Shown here: positions 15,958 through 24,814 of the stretch, in pieces | Position numbering within the stretch: position 1 is the stretch's first letter | Layout of the letters: every line of letters starts with the position of its first letter | Assembly: GCF_003626575.1 (NCBI RefSeq) | Contig: NZ_RBDY01000037.1 | Span: 1 to 64,000 of the forward strand | Length of the DNA stretch: 64,000 bases | DNA from: Streptomyces radicis | GTDB lineage: Bacteria > Actinomycetota > Actinomycetes > Streptomycetales > Streptomycetaceae | Direction: 5' to 3' | Notes under the pieces: generated by a model | Told to the model about the DNA's origin: nothing | Databases searched by the model: none | What the model saw: only the letters and a program-made list of their open reading frames with translations | Program-made: the position numbers and the translations under genes

Positions 15958-17034
15958 ATGGCCATCCCACCCGACGCCGGGCGCCCGCCCGCGGGCGCCG
16001 CCGACCGTCTGACGTCGCTCGACGTCGACGCGATCGACGATGTCGCCCTCGGCGCCCGGGTGTTGGGCTCGGGCGGCGGGGGCTCGCCGCAGACGCTCGC
16101 CGCCCTCGCCCGCGCGGTCGTCGGGGCGAGCGGCCCGATCCCGGTGGTCGGGCTCGCGGATCTGCCCGAGAACGGCGTTGTGATGTTCGTCGCCCAGGTC
16201 GGCGCCCCGCAGATCCTGCGCGAGCGGCTGCCCGCGCACGAGGCCCGCATCGCCGCCACCGCGCTGATCCGGCACCTGGGGACCAGGCCCGTGGCGTTCG
16301 CCAGCCTGGAGATCGGCGGGTCCAACGCCCTGGTGTCGGTCCCGGTCGCCGCCGCGCTCGGGGTGCCGATCGTCGACGCCGACGGCATGGGCCGCGCCTA
16401 CGCCCGCATCGACCAGACGACCATGGCGCTGCGCGGGATCCCGGCCGCGCCCTTCGCGCTCGCCTCGCCCACCGGCACCTGGGTGCTGGTCGGCGACGCC
16501 GACCACGGGCGGGCCGAGGACGTGCTGCGCGCGGCCCTCCCCGGCCTCGGCGGCGCGGCCGCCGCCGTCCTTTACGCGGCCACGGCCGGTCGGCTGCGGG
16601 GCGCCGTCATCGACGGCTCGCTCTCCCGCGCGGCCGCGCTCGGCCGCGTCCTGCGCCGCGTCCAGGAGCGCAGGGCGCCGCTCGGCGACTTCCTGCGCAC
16701 CGGCGCGGCCACCGCCCTGTTCGAGGGGATCGTGCGGCGGATCGAGCAGGTGCGGAGCGGCACCCCGACGATGGTGGTGACGGCCGTCGACGCGCGCTCG
16801 GGCGCGGTCCTGCGGCTCGACGCCAGCGAGGAGTTCGGCGTGGCGCTCGTCGACGGCGAGGTCCTGGCGCGGGAGCCCGACGTCATCGTCGCGATGGACG
16901 TGCGCTCCTGGCAGGTCGTGATGCTGGACGAGCTCCACGTGGGGCGCCCGCTGCTGGTGCTGCGGCTGCCCGCCGACCCCGCGTGGCACGCGCTCGGCGG
17001 GGCAAGGGCGCTCGGCGGGGCAAGGGTGAGGTGA
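15958..17034 (+). CDS. DUF917 family protein (second copy)
   Basis: A 358-residue DUF917 protein, related to but clearly different from the copy at 9274. Shared landmarks are VLGSGGGGSPQT, FASLEIGGSNALV and IVDADGMGRAY. The ATG at 15958 was chosen because the family similarity starts soon after it; upstream codons in this frame are not conserved. The C-terminus ends with an 18-bp unit repeated twice (16990-17007 and 17008-17025), giving LGGARA twice, which looks like a recent in-frame duplication. It precedes pucR by three bases and is divergent from the importer, so it probably handles the same imported compound or a pathway intermediate. Confidence 0.85.
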   Translation: MAIPPDAGRPPAGAADRLTSLDVDAIDDVALGARVLGSGGGGSPQTLAALARAVVGASGPIPVVGLADLPENGVVMFVAQVGAPQILRERLPAHEARIAATALIRHLGTRPVAFASLEIGGSNALVSVPVAAALGVPIVDADGMGRAYARIDQTTMALRGIPAAPFALASPTGTWVLVGDADHGRAEDVLRAALPGLGGAAAAVLYAATAGRLRGAVIDGSLSRAAALGRVLRRVQERRAPLGDFLRTGAATALFEGIVRRIEQVRSGTPTMVVTAVDARSGAVLRLDASEEFGVALVDGEVLAREPDVIVAMDVRSWQVVMLDELHVGRPLLVLRLPADPAWHALGGARALGGARVR

Positions 17035-17037
17035 GCC

Positions 17038-18657
17038 ATGGACTCCTGGCCGTTGACGGTGACCGTGCGGGACCTCCTCGCGCTGCCCGACATGGCGGAC
17101 GTGCCGGTCGTCGCGCACGACGACGACCTCGACCGGGCCGTCGGCGACGTGCGCGTGCTCGACCGCGCGCGGCTGGCCGCCGCCCCCGGCGAGCCGCCGC
17201 CGAACGGCGCCGTGGGCGGCCTCGCCGTGGTGGACTGCGCCGACGGCGGCCCCGGGGCGCTCGCGGGGACGGACGTGGACGTGGCGCTGCGCGCCGCGGC
17301 GCGCGAACGCGCCCACGCCCTGGTGGCGGTCGGCGCCCCGCGCCTCGCCGAGGCCACCCGCGTCCTGGCCCTGCGGCTCGGCGTCCCCCTGCTCGTCCTG
17401 CCGCGCGCCCGCGCCACTTCGGCGATATCGGAGATGATGCTCCAGGTCAGGAGCCCCAGGGTCAGGCACGCCGAGGTGGTCTGCGCGGTCGCCGACCGCC
17501 TGGGCCGCGCCCCGCGTGAGCCCACGGCCGTGCTCGACATCGTCGCCAACGCGCTCCAGGGGGTCGTCCAGCTCCAGTCGGGCAGCCGCATCGTCCACGC
17601 CGCCCGCAGCCGACCGCACGACCCGGCGGCCGACCCGGGCGCGACCACGGTGCCGACGGTCGTTCCGCTGGGGGAGGTGCGCGCCCCGTTCACCGATGTG
17701 ATCAACGGGCGCGGCACGGCCGTTCTCCCCATCAGGACCCCCGACCCGACGTCAGGGCAGCTGGTCCTCGTCGCGGCCAACCGCCGCGGGGGGCCCGCCT
17801 GGCGCTCCATGGCCCTCGACGCCCTCACCGTGGCCCAGCACCCGGTGGCCGCGTGGCTCGGCTTCGAGCGTCTTTCCGAGGAACGCCGCAGGCACGCCGC
17901 GTCCGCGGTGCTCGACGAGATCGCGGCGGCGGGCGGCCAGCTCTCCGCCCAGGCGCTCGCCCTCGCGCTCCAGCTCGGCTGGCAGCCGCGGGGCTGGCAC
18001 CTGGCGCTCTTCGTCAGGCCGGTCAGCGACGCGCCGCTCGACCTGGGGGAGATGGCCGCGCTCGAGGAGGAGCTGCGCTCGGCCGGGCTCCCCGTCGAGG
18101 GCCTCGTGCCCCGCGCCGGGGGCGCGGCCGGCTGGATGACGGCGGGTTCGAGCGACGGGCTGCCCACGGTCGCGGCGACGGTCCGCGGCGTGCGGGCCGC
18201 GATCGCCGAGCTGACCGGGCGCGGCGAGCCCGGCGACGTGGTCGTCGGCGTCGGCTCGGCGCGGAGCGGCGCCGACGGGCTGCTGCGCAGCATCGACGAC
18301 GCCCGCAGGTCGGCCCTGCTGGCCAGCCCCTACCTCGACCAGGACCGGGTGCGCGCCCACTCGGGGCACTCCGTGGAGCGGGTGCTCGCGTCGTGGTCGG
18401 GCGACGACCTCGCGCGCAGGGAGGCCGCGGCCCTGCTCGGCCCGGTGGCGGGAACGCCGTCGGAGGAGACGTTGCGCACCTATCTGGACCTGATGTGCTC
18501 GGTCAGCGCGACCGCCACCAGCCTCGGCGTCCACCGCAACACCGTCATGAACCGGCTGCGCCGGGTGCAGGACGACCTCCGTCTCGACCTCGCCGACCCG
18601 GCGACCCGCCTGGCCCTCCAACTGGCCCTGCGCACCGCCCCTTCCGACCGGCGCTGA
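17038..18657 (+). CDS. PucR-family transcriptional regulator
   Basis: A 539-residue regulator. The N-terminus VTVRDLLALPDMADVPVVAH is the PucR-like ligand-sensing domain, followed by a GGDEF-like CdaR middle region. The C-terminus has the helix-turn-helix motif SVSATATSLGVHRNTVMNRL of the PucR HTH_30 family. Members control purine, allantoin and other nitrogen-compound catabolism. It is encoded three bases after the second DUF917 gene and divergently from the ABC importer, so it most likely regulates the hydantoin-type catabolic module. The effector cannot be deduced. Confidence 0.9.
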   Translation: MDSWPLTVTVRDLLALPDMADVPVVAHDDDLDRAVGDVRVLDRARLAAAPGEPPPNGAVGGLAVVDCADGGPGALAGTDVDVALRAAARERAHALVAVGAPRLAEATRVLALRLGVPLLVLPRARATSAISEMMLQVRSPRVRHAEVVCAVADRLGRAPREPTAVLDIVANALQGVVQLQSGSRIVHAARSRPHDPAADPGATTVPTVVPLGEVRAPFTDVINGRGTAVLPIRTPDPTSGQLVLVAANRRGGPAWRSMALDALTVAQHPVAAWLGFERLSEERRRHAASAVLDEIAAAGGQLSAQALALALQLGWQPRGWHLALFVRPVSDAPLDLGEMAALEEELRSAGLPVEGLVPRAGGAAGWMTAGSSDGLPTVAATVRGVRAAIAELTGRGEPGDVVVGVGSARSGADGLLRSIDDARRSALLASPYLDQDRVRAHSGHSVERVLASWSGDDLARREAAALLGPVAGTPSEETLRTYLDLMCSVSATATSLGVHRNTVMNRLRRVQDDLRLDLADPATRLALQLALRTAPSDRR

Positions 18658-18672
18658 GGCGATCGGGGTGGC

Positions 18673-18690
18673 GTCGCCGGGGTCGGCGAC
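18673..18690. terminator. small hairpin after pucR
   Basis: GTCGCC (18673-18678) and GGCGAC (18685-18690) form a 6-bp stem with a 6-base loop directly downstream of pucR and before the next operon. No T-run follows, which is common in actinomycetes. This is weak evidence for termination. Confidence 0.25.
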
Positions 18691-18800
18691 CCTGGGGTTG
18701 GCGTCCCTCTCCTCAGCCGCGCGGCGGGCACCGAGACTGTGGTTCCCGAGCCGGTCCGGGTGCACCGGGCTCGGCGCACCACCGTTCGGAAGAGGAGCTC

Positions 18801-19424
18801 GTGTCCGAAGAAGAGCAGAACACGCCCGCCGCCGCGGGGCCCGCGCGCCGCAGCGTGCTCAAGGCGGGCGGGGCCACGGCCGCCGTCGCCGTGGCCGCGG
18901 GGCCCGCCGCCGCCGGTGGCGCGGGCGGCCCCACGGCCTTGCCGCGCGCCGTCGCCGACATCACGCTGCGCGTCAACGGCGCCGAGCACCCGCTGTCCGT
19001 CGAGGCCCGGGTCACGCTGCTCGACGCCCTGCGCGAACGGCTCGGGCTGACCGGCGCCAAGAAGGGCTGCGACCGGGGCGAGTGCGGGGCGTGCACCGTT
19101 CTGGTGGACGGGCGGCGCGTGAAGTCGTGCACGACGCTCGCGGTGATGCAGGAGGGCCGGGAGGTCACCACCGTGGAGGGGCTGGCGCGGGGCGATGAAC
19201 TGCACCCCGTGCAGGAGGCGTTCGTGCGGCGCGACGCGTTCCAGTGCGGGTTCTGCACCCCGGGGCAGATCGTGTCGGCGGTCGCCTGCGTCCAGGAGGG
19301 CCACGGCGGCTCACGGGACGAGATACGCGAGTGGATGAGCGGCAACCTGTGCCGGTGCGGCTGCTACCCGAACATCGTGGACGCCGTGCGGGACGCGGCC
19401 GAGGCCGAGGAGGCGCGGCGATGA
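18801..19424 (+). CDS. exported 2Fe-2S subunit of a PaoA-like aldehyde oxidoreductase
   Basis: A 207-residue iron-sulfur subunit of the xanthine oxidase family. It begins with a Tat-type signal: Arg16-Arg17 in ARRSVLKAGG, then an Ala/Gly-rich hydrophobic stretch, as in E. coli PaoA (YagT). The plant-type [2Fe-2S] motif is KKGCDRGECGACTVLVDG with a fourth cysteine in VKSC; the second cluster uses FQCGFCTPGQ and NLCRCGCYPN. The GTG at 18801 follows AGAGGAG. Its stop overlaps the next start (ATGA). The signal suggests the folded heterotrimer is exported to the outside of the membrane, where such enzymes oxidise aromatic aldehydes. Confidence 0.9.
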   Translation: MSEEEQNTPAAAGPARRSVLKAGGATAAVAVAAGPAAAGGAGGPTALPRAVADITLRVNGAEHPLSVEARVTLLDALRERLGLTGAKKGCDRGECGACTVLVDGRRVKSCTTLAVMQEGREVTTVEGLARGDELHPVQEAFVRRDAFQCGFCTPGQIVSAVACVQEGHGGSRDEIREWMSGNLCRCGCYPNIVDAVRDAAEAEEARR

Positions 19425-20416
19425 GGCGGTTCGACTACGCGCGCACGAGCCGGGCGGGCGAGGCCGTCGACCTGGTCGCGGGCGAGCCGACCGGGGCGTT
19501 CGTGGCGGGCGGCACCGACCTGCTCAACCTGATGAAGGACGGCGCCGAGGCACCCGACCTCGTCGTCGACATCAACGACCTGCCCCTCTCCGATGTCGAG
19601 GTGGTGGGGGAAGCGGCGCGGGAGCGGTTGCGGATCGGCGCGCTCGCCAGGCTGGCCGACGTCGCGGCGCACCCGCGGGTGAGCCGCGAACTGCCGGTCC
19701 TGACAGAGGCGTTGCTCGCCACCGCGTCGCCGCAGGTGCGCAACATGGCCACCGTCGGGGGCAATCTCATGCAACGCACCCGCTGCTGGTACTTCCGCGA
19801 TCCCGACTTCGCCTGCAACAAGCGGGCGCCAGGCAGCGGCTGCCCCGCGCAGGAGGGCCAGAACCGCTGGCACGCCATCCTCGGCGGCAGCGACCACTGC
19901 ATCGCCGTCCACCCCTCCGACCTGGCCGTCGCGCTGCGCGCGCTCGACGCGACCGTCCACACCCTCGGCCCCGGCGGGCGGCGCGCCATCGCCATCGGCG
20001 ACTTCCACCGCGAACCCGGCGCGGCGCCCGAGCGCGAGACGGCCCTGCGGCACGGCGAGCTGATCACGGCCGTCGAGGTGCCGCTGCCCCGGCGCGGCAC
20101 CCGCTCCGGCTATCTGAAGGTGCGCGACCGCGCCACGTTCGAGTTCGCCGTCGTCTCCGCGGCGGCCGTGCTGCGCATGGACGGGCGTACGGTCCGCGAC
20201 ATCGCCCTGGCCTTCGGCGGCATCGCGACGCGCCCCTGGCGCTCGGCCGCGGCCGAGGACGCGCTGCGCGGCCGACGCCTGACGGACGACACCGTCGCCG
20301 CGGCGGGCCGCGCGCTGGTCGCGGGGGCTCGGCCCCGCACGCACAACGCGTTCAAGGTCGAGCTCGTCCAACGGGCGCTCCACGAGGTCCTCGGCGCGCT
20401 GGGCGACGACCGGTGA
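19421..20416 (+). CDS. FAD-binding subunit with extra Fe-S motif (PaoB-like)
   Basis: A 331-residue FAD subunit of a molybdenum hydroxylase. The FAD-binding motif is FVAGGTDLLNLMK early and MATVGGNLMQRTRCWYF later. The insertion QRTRCWYFRDP...ACNKRAPGSGC...HCIAVHP supplies four cysteines, as in E. coli PaoB (YagS), which carries an additional [4Fe-4S] cluster not found in ordinary xanthine dehydrogenase. It has no signal peptide, so export would rely on the Tat signal of the small subunit. It overlaps both neighbours and passes electrons from the Fe-S centres to FAD. Confidence 0.9.
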   Translation: MRRFDYARTSRAGEAVDLVAGEPTGAFVAGGTDLLNLMKDGAEAPDLVVDINDLPLSDVEVVGEAARERLRIGALARLADVAAHPRVSRELPVLTEALLATASPQVRNMATVGGNLMQRTRCWYFRDPDFACNKRAPGSGCPAQEGQNRWHAILGGSDHCIAVHPSDLAVALRALDATVHTLGPGGRRAIAIGDFHREPGAAPERETALRHGELITAVEVPLPRRGTRSGYLKVRDRATFEFAVVSAAAVLRMDGRTVRDIALAFGGIATRPWRSAAAEDALRGRRLTDDTVAAAGRALVAGARPRTHNAFKVELVQRALHEVLGALGDDR

Positions 20417-21711
20417 CCGGTGCGTCGGCGGCGGCCTGGGAGGCCCTGTACCGGGTGTGGCGCGTGGGCGACACCGCGGGCCTCGCCACCGTGGTCGCCA
20501 CCTTCGGCTCGGCCCCGCGGCCCCCCGGCACGCCGATGCTCGTCACAGCGGAGGGCCGGGTGGTCGGCAGCGTCTCGGGCGGCTGCGTCGACGGGGACGT
20601 CCACGCGCGCGCCCTGGCGGCCGTATCCGACGGCGTGCCGCGGCTGGTCTCCTACGGGGTGAGCGACGACGACGCCCGCGCGGTCGGCCTCACGTGCGGT
20701 GGCACCATCGAGGTGTTCGTCGAGCCGGTGGACGCGCGGTCGTTCGCCGAGCTGCCACGGCTGATCGCCTGCCAACGCCTGGGCGTCCCCGCCGTGTCGG
20801 CCACGGTGGTCGCGCACCCCCTGCGCGCCGCCGTCGGGGCGCACGCGCTGGTGACGGCCGACGATGACCTTGGTTTCAACGGGGACCTTGGCTTCAACGG
20901 GGACCTCGGCTTCAACGGGGACCGCGCCTTCGACGGCGGCACCGCCCCGCGTTCCGACGGCGCGCTCGCCCCCGCCGACGAGGCGCTGCTGCGCGAGGCG
21001 GCCTGGAGGCTGCTGCGCGAGGGCGGCGCGGGCGGCGCCCGCTGCGCGACCCTGCGCCTGAGCGGCGCGCGGGAGGGGGAGATGCGGGTGCTGCTCGTCC
21101 CGTACCTGCCGCCGCCGCGCATGCTGGTCTTCGGCGCCAACGACTTCGCCGCGGCCCTCGTCCCCCAGGCGCGGCTGCTCGGCTACCGCACCACCGTGTG
21201 CGACGCCCGTCCGGTGTTCACCACCGCCGAGCGCTTCCCCGAGGCCGACGAGGTCGTCACCGCGTGGCCGCACCGCCACCTCGCCGATGAGCACGAGGCG
21301 GGGCGGCTCGACGGGCGCACCGCCGTGGTGTGCCTCAGCCACGACCCCAAGTTCGAGATCCCGCTGCTCGCCGCGGCGCTGCGGCTGCCGCTCGGCTATG
21401 TCGGGGCCATGGGCTCCCGCCGCGCGCACGCCGACCGCGTGGCACGGCTGCGGGCCGAGGGCGTCACCGAGGCGGAGCTCGCCGCGCTCGCGTCGCCCGT
21501 CGGGCTCGACCTGGCCGCGCGCACCCCCGCCGAGACGGCCGTGTCGATCGCCGCCGAGCTGATCCTGCTCACCCGGGGCGGCCTACCGGCGCGCCGCTCC
21601 ACCGTTCCCGTTCCCGTTCCGGGACCCGTTCCCGTTCCGGGACCCGTTCCCGTTCCCACCCTTGCCCCCGTCCCCGCCGAGCGGGCGACGGCGAAGGAGG
21701 CACGACGATGA
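20413..21711 (+). CDS. XdhC/CoxI-family molybdenum cofactor maturation protein
   Basis: A 432-residue protein with the XdhC_CoxI N-terminal domain (residues about 10-75; TVVATFGSAPRPPGTPMLV, SVSGGCVDGDVH) and a C-terminal Rossmann-like XdhC domain (about 235-385; MLVFGANDFAAALVPQA, LGYVGAMGSRRAHADR). Such proteins bind the molybdenum cofactor, add the terminal sulfido ligand with a partner and load it into the large subunit. It is placed inside the operon between the FAD and molybdenum subunits with GTGA and ATGA overlaps. Two odd stretches occur: three copies of the 6-residue unit DLGFNG in the linker, and a Val-Pro-rich repeat tail, both from 18-bp tandem DNA repeats. Confidence 0.88.
   Translation: MTGASAAAWEALYRVWRVGDTAGLATVVATFGSAPRPPGTPMLVTAEGRVVGSVSGGCVDGDVHARALAAVSDGVPRLVSYGVSDDDARAVGLTCGGTIEVFVEPVDARSFAELPRLIACQRLGVPAVSATVVAHPLRAAVGAHALVTADDDLGFNGDLGFNGDLGFNGDRAFDGGTAPRSDGALAPADEALLREAAWRLLREGGAGGARCATLRLSGAREGEMRVLLVPYLPPPRMLVFGANDFAAALVPQARLLGYRTTVCDARPVFTTAERFPEADEVVTAWPHRHLADEHEAGRLDGRTAVVCLSHDPKFEIPLLAAALRLPLGYVGAMGSRRAHADRVARLRAEGVTEAELAALASPVGLDLAARTPAETAVSIAAELILLTRGGLPARRSTVPVPVPGPVPVPGPVPVPTLAPVPAERATAKEARR
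20869..20922 (+). repeat. three in-frame 18-bp tandem repeats in the XdhC-like gene
   Basis: Three 18-bp units encode DLGFNG-type repeats, and a degenerate fourth unit follows to 20940. The repeats lie in the linker between two domains, so a copy-number change would alter only linker length. Confidence 0.9.
21604..21656 (+). repeat. Val-Pro-encoding 18-bp tandem repeats near the end of the XdhC-like gene
   Basis: The unit CCCGTTCCCGTTCCGGGA is repeated about three times and encodes a PVPVPG-type tail beyond the conserved domain. Confidence 0.85.
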
Positions 21712-23888
21712 GCCAACTGATCGGCAGGCCCGTGGCCAGGGTCGAGGCCAGGGCGAAGGTGACAGGCGCCGCGCGGTACGCCGCGGACGCCCAGGTCGCC
21801 GGGGCCGCCCACGGCTTCCTGGCGCTGAGCACCGTCGCCCGCGGCGTGATCACCGGCATCGACGTACGAGCCGCGCGGGCCGTGCCCGGCGTGCTCGCCG
21901 TGCTGACCCACGAAACGATGCCGCGGCTGCGCGCGCCGGACGCGTCGACGGGCTACTTCAAGGGGTTCGTTCCCCTCCAGGACGACGTGATCCACCACGC
22001 GGGCCAGCCCGTCGCGCTCGTCGTGGCCGAGACGCTCGAGCAGGCCAAGGAGGCGGCGGGCCTGGTCCGCGCCACCTACGACGCCGAGCCCCCGCGCGTG
22101 GTGATGGCGGACGCGATGGACGAGGCGTACGTCCCGCCGCCCGGCTTCGACGGGCCCAACGACCTGACGCGCGGCGACGTCGATGAGGGCTGGGCCGAGG
22201 CCGAGGCGAGCGTGGACGTCACCTGCACGACCGTCATGCAGCACCACAACGCGATGGAGCCGTCCGTCACGCTCGCCGCCTGGGACGGCGACCGGCTCAC
22301 CGTCCACGAGTCGACCCAGGGCGTCACGGGGACCCAGCAGTCCCTGGCCCACGCCTTCGACGTGCCGACCGCCGACGTGCGGGTCATCTCGCCCTACGTC
22401 GGCGGCGCCTTCGGGGCCAAGACGACGTGGCCGCACGCCCTGCTCACCGCGGCGGCGGCGAGGCATGTCGGACGCCCCGTCAAGCTCGTGCTGTCCAGGG
22501 CGCAGAGCTACACGTCGCACGGCCACCGCCCCGAGACCCACCAGCGGGTGCGGCTCGGCGCGCGCCGCGACGGGCGGCTCACCGTCGCCGAACATGTCAC
22601 CACCGAGCAGATGTCCCGCACCGAGGAGGCCGTCTACAGTCCCAACGCGGGCACGCGCGTGCACTACGCCATCCCCCACCTGCGCTCGGTGCAGCGCCTC
22701 GTCCGCCTCGACCTGCCCACCGGCATCTTCGCGCGGTCGCCCGAGACGACCACCCTGCACGCCCTGGAGTGCGCCCTCGACGAGCTGAGCCTGGCCGTCG
22801 GCATGGACCCGGTCGAGCTGCGGCTGCGCAACGCCGCGACCGAGCACCCCGAGACCGGCGAGCCGGTGAACTGGCACCAGGCCCGGTGCCTCAACAGGGG
22901 GGCGGAGCTGTTCGGTTGGGCGGACCGCGATCCCACGCCGCGCTCGATGCGCGACGGCGGCCTGCTCGTCGGCTGGGGCGTGGCGTCCGCCTCGCACGTC
23001 GCCGGAGGCATCCCCGGCGGCGGTGGCGCGCGGGCCACGCTGAGCGCGGACGGCACCGCGCTGGTGCAGTGCGGCACCCAGGACATCGGCACCGGCACCT
23101 ACACAGCCCTGTCGCAGGTCAGCGCCGACCGCCTGGGCATGCCCCTGACGTCGATCCGCTTCGAGCTCGGCGACAGCGACCTGCCGTCGGCGCCGGTCTC
23201 CGCGGGCTCCGCGACGTTGCAGGCCACCGTGCCGAGCGTGGCCGCGGCCTGCGGCGCGGCGCGCGACACGGTCGTCCGACTCGCCGTCGACGACCCCGAG
23301 TCGCCCCTGCACGGCAGGGACCCCGAGCGGATCGCCACCGCCGAAGGGCACCTCTTCGTCAGGGACGACCCCGAACGCCGCGACAGCTACGCGGCCGTCG
23401 TCGGGCGGCACGGCAGCCCGGTCGTCGTCCATGGCCAGCCGGGGAACACCACGGCGCTACGCAGCACCGGCGCCGTCTTCGTCGAGGTGACGGTCCACCC
23501 CCGGCTCGGCACGGTCCGGGTGCGGCGCGTGGTGGGGGTCTTCGACGCGGGGCGGATCCTCAACCACCGCACCACCCGCAGCCAGGCCATCGGCGGCATC
23601 ATCTGGAGCATCGGCATCGCCCTCACCGAGCACACCCTGGTCGACGCGGCGTCGGGGCGCGTGGTCACGCCCAACCTCTCGGGCTATCTGGTGCCGGTCA
23701 ACGCCGATGTGCCCGACATGGTGGTCGAGTTCGTCGACGAGCCCGACCCGGCCAGCCCGGCGCTCGGCGCCCGGGGCTTCGGCGAGACCCCCTCGACCGG
23801 GGCTTCGGCGGCCATCGCCAACGCCGTCCACCACGCCACGGGCCGCCGCGTCCGCGACCTGCCGCTCGGCCTCGACCGGCTGCTGTGA
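21708..23888 (+). CDS. molybdenum-binding large subunit (PaoC-like aldehyde oxidoreductase)
   Basis: A 726-residue catalytic subunit of the xanthine oxidase family. It begins IGRPVARVEARAKVTGAARY, as these subunits do. The molybdopterin-contacting motifs include YVGGAFGAKTTW, GTQDIGTGTYTALSQV and the C-terminal GARGFGETPSTGASAAIANA, where the Glu of GFGE is the expected catalytic base. Length matches PaoC (about 730 residues), rather than the single-chain enzymes. GGAGG precedes the ATG. The operon order, small Fe-S, FAD, XdhC, large subunit, is complete for an active enzyme. A likely substrate is an aromatic aldehyde, but the sequence does not fix it. Confidence 0.9.
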   Translation: MSQLIGRPVARVEARAKVTGAARYAADAQVAGAAHGFLALSTVARGVITGIDVRAARAVPGVLAVLTHETMPRLRAPDASTGYFKGFVPLQDDVIHHAGQPVALVVAETLEQAKEAAGLVRATYDAEPPRVVMADAMDEAYVPPPGFDGPNDLTRGDVDEGWAEAEASVDVTCTTVMQHHNAMEPSVTLAAWDGDRLTVHESTQGVTGTQQSLAHAFDVPTADVRVISPYVGGAFGAKTTWPHALLTAAAARHVGRPVKLVLSRAQSYTSHGHRPETHQRVRLGARRDGRLTVAEHVTTEQMSRTEEAVYSPNAGTRVHYAIPHLRSVQRLVRLDLPTGIFARSPETTTLHALECALDELSLAVGMDPVELRLRNAATEHPETGEPVNWHQARCLNRGAELFGWADRDPTPRSMRDGGLLVGWGVASASHVAGGIPGGGGARATLSADGTALVQCGTQDIGTGTYTALSQVSADRLGMPLTSIRFELGDSDLPSAPVSAGSATLQATVPSVAAACGAARDTVVRLAVDDPESPLHGRDPERIATAEGHLFVRDDPERRDSYAAVVGRHGSPVVVHGQPGNTTALRSTGAVFVEVTVHPRLGTVRVRRVVGVFDAGRILNHRTTRSQAIGGIIWSIGIALTEHTLVDAASGRVVTPNLSGYLVPVNADVPDMVVEFVDEPDPASPALGARGFGETPSTGASAAIANAVHHATGRRVRDLPLGLDRLL

Positions 23889-23946
23889 CCCCGCCGTGAT
23901 CAGCCGGCCTTTGGTGCGACGGGCGCGATGCCACACAATCGGAAGG

Positions 23947-24810
23947 ATGAACCTCGGCGAACTCGGTGCCTTCCTGCGAACCCGCCGCTCCCGCGTCAGG
24001 CCGGACGACGTCGGCCTGAAGCCCGGGCCGAGACGCCGCGTGCCGGGGCTGCGCCGCGACGAGGTCGCCCACCTCGCCGGGGTCTCCGTCGACTACTACA
24101 CGGAGCTGGAACGCGGACGTGGCGCGCGCCCATCGGAGCAGATGCTGAGGGCCCTGGCCAGGGCGTTGCGCCTGAGCCAGGACGAGCATGACCACCTGTT
24201 CCACCTCGCCGGGCGCCCCGCGCCGTCCCGCCACGGGTCCGCGACGCCCGTGGAGGGCGCGCTGCTCGCGCTGCTCGACCGGCTCGATGGGACCCCGGCG
24301 CAGATCATCACCGACCTGCACGAGCCGCTGATCCGCAACGGTCTTGCCGTCGCGCTGCTCGGCCGGGTGCCGGGCGGCCCGGGCCGGGGCGAGAGCCTGG
24401 TCCACCGCTGGTTCACCCAGCCGCGGGCCCGCGCCTGTTACGTTCCGGAGGACCACGCCCACCACTCCCGCGTCTTCGTCGCCGACCTCCGCGCGGTGGT
24501 CGCCAGGCGGGGCAGGGACCAGGAGACCACCGCGCTCGTGGCCGAGCTGCGGCGCCGCAGCCCGGAGTTCGCGACGCTGTGGGACTCGGGCGACGTGGCC
24601 GTGCGCCGAAGGGACCGCAAGCGCATGATCCACCCCGCGCTCGGCCTCATCGAGGTGGACTGCCACCGCGTCTTCAGCGAGGACGGCCGCCAGCGCCTCG
24701 TGTGGTTCACCTCGCCGCCCGACGCCCCGGCCGACGCCAGGATCGAGCTGCTGTCCGCCGCGTCCCCGGCCCACCTGGTCGGCCCGCCCGTGCCGACGTC
24801 GGCGCCCTGA
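23947..24810 (+). CDS. XRE-type helix-turn-helix regulator with MmyB-like ligand domain
   Basis: A 287-residue regulator. The N-terminal HTH (about 5-75) contains RRRVPGLRRDEVAHLAGVSV and DYYTELERGRGARPSEQML, the hallmark of the large actinobacterial MmyB-like group; the C-terminal part (about 95-265) is the PAS-like MmyB ligand-binding domain, which in relatives binds fatty-acid-like molecules. GGAAGG precedes the ATG. It lies 58 bp after the molybdenum operon in the same direction and converges with a MarR gene, the two stop codons being four bases apart. Its target genes are not evident. Confidence 0.87.
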   Translation: MNLGELGAFLRTRRSRVRPDDVGLKPGPRRRVPGLRRDEVAHLAGVSVDYYTELERGRGARPSEQMLRALARALRLSQDEHDHLFHLAGRPAPSRHGSATPVEGALLALLDRLDGTPAQIITDLHEPLIRNGLAVALLGRVPGGPGRGESLVHRWFTQPRARACYVPEDHAHHSRVFVADLRAVVARRGRDQETTALVAELRRRSPEFATLWDSGDVAVRRRDRKRMIHPALGLIEVDCHRVFSEDGRQRLVWFTSPPDAPADARIELLSAASPAHLVGPPVPTSAP

Positions 24811-24814
24811 GGCA

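Noticed and set aside
15739..17619. Upstream extension of the binding-protein open frame to more than 1000 codons
   Set aside because: The signal peptide with lipobox begins at 15738; the extension is antisense to DUF917 and pucR.
20869..20940. 18-bp repeats as a CRISPR-like array
   Set aside because: There are no spacers, the units are contiguous and keep the reading frame of the XdhC-like protein.
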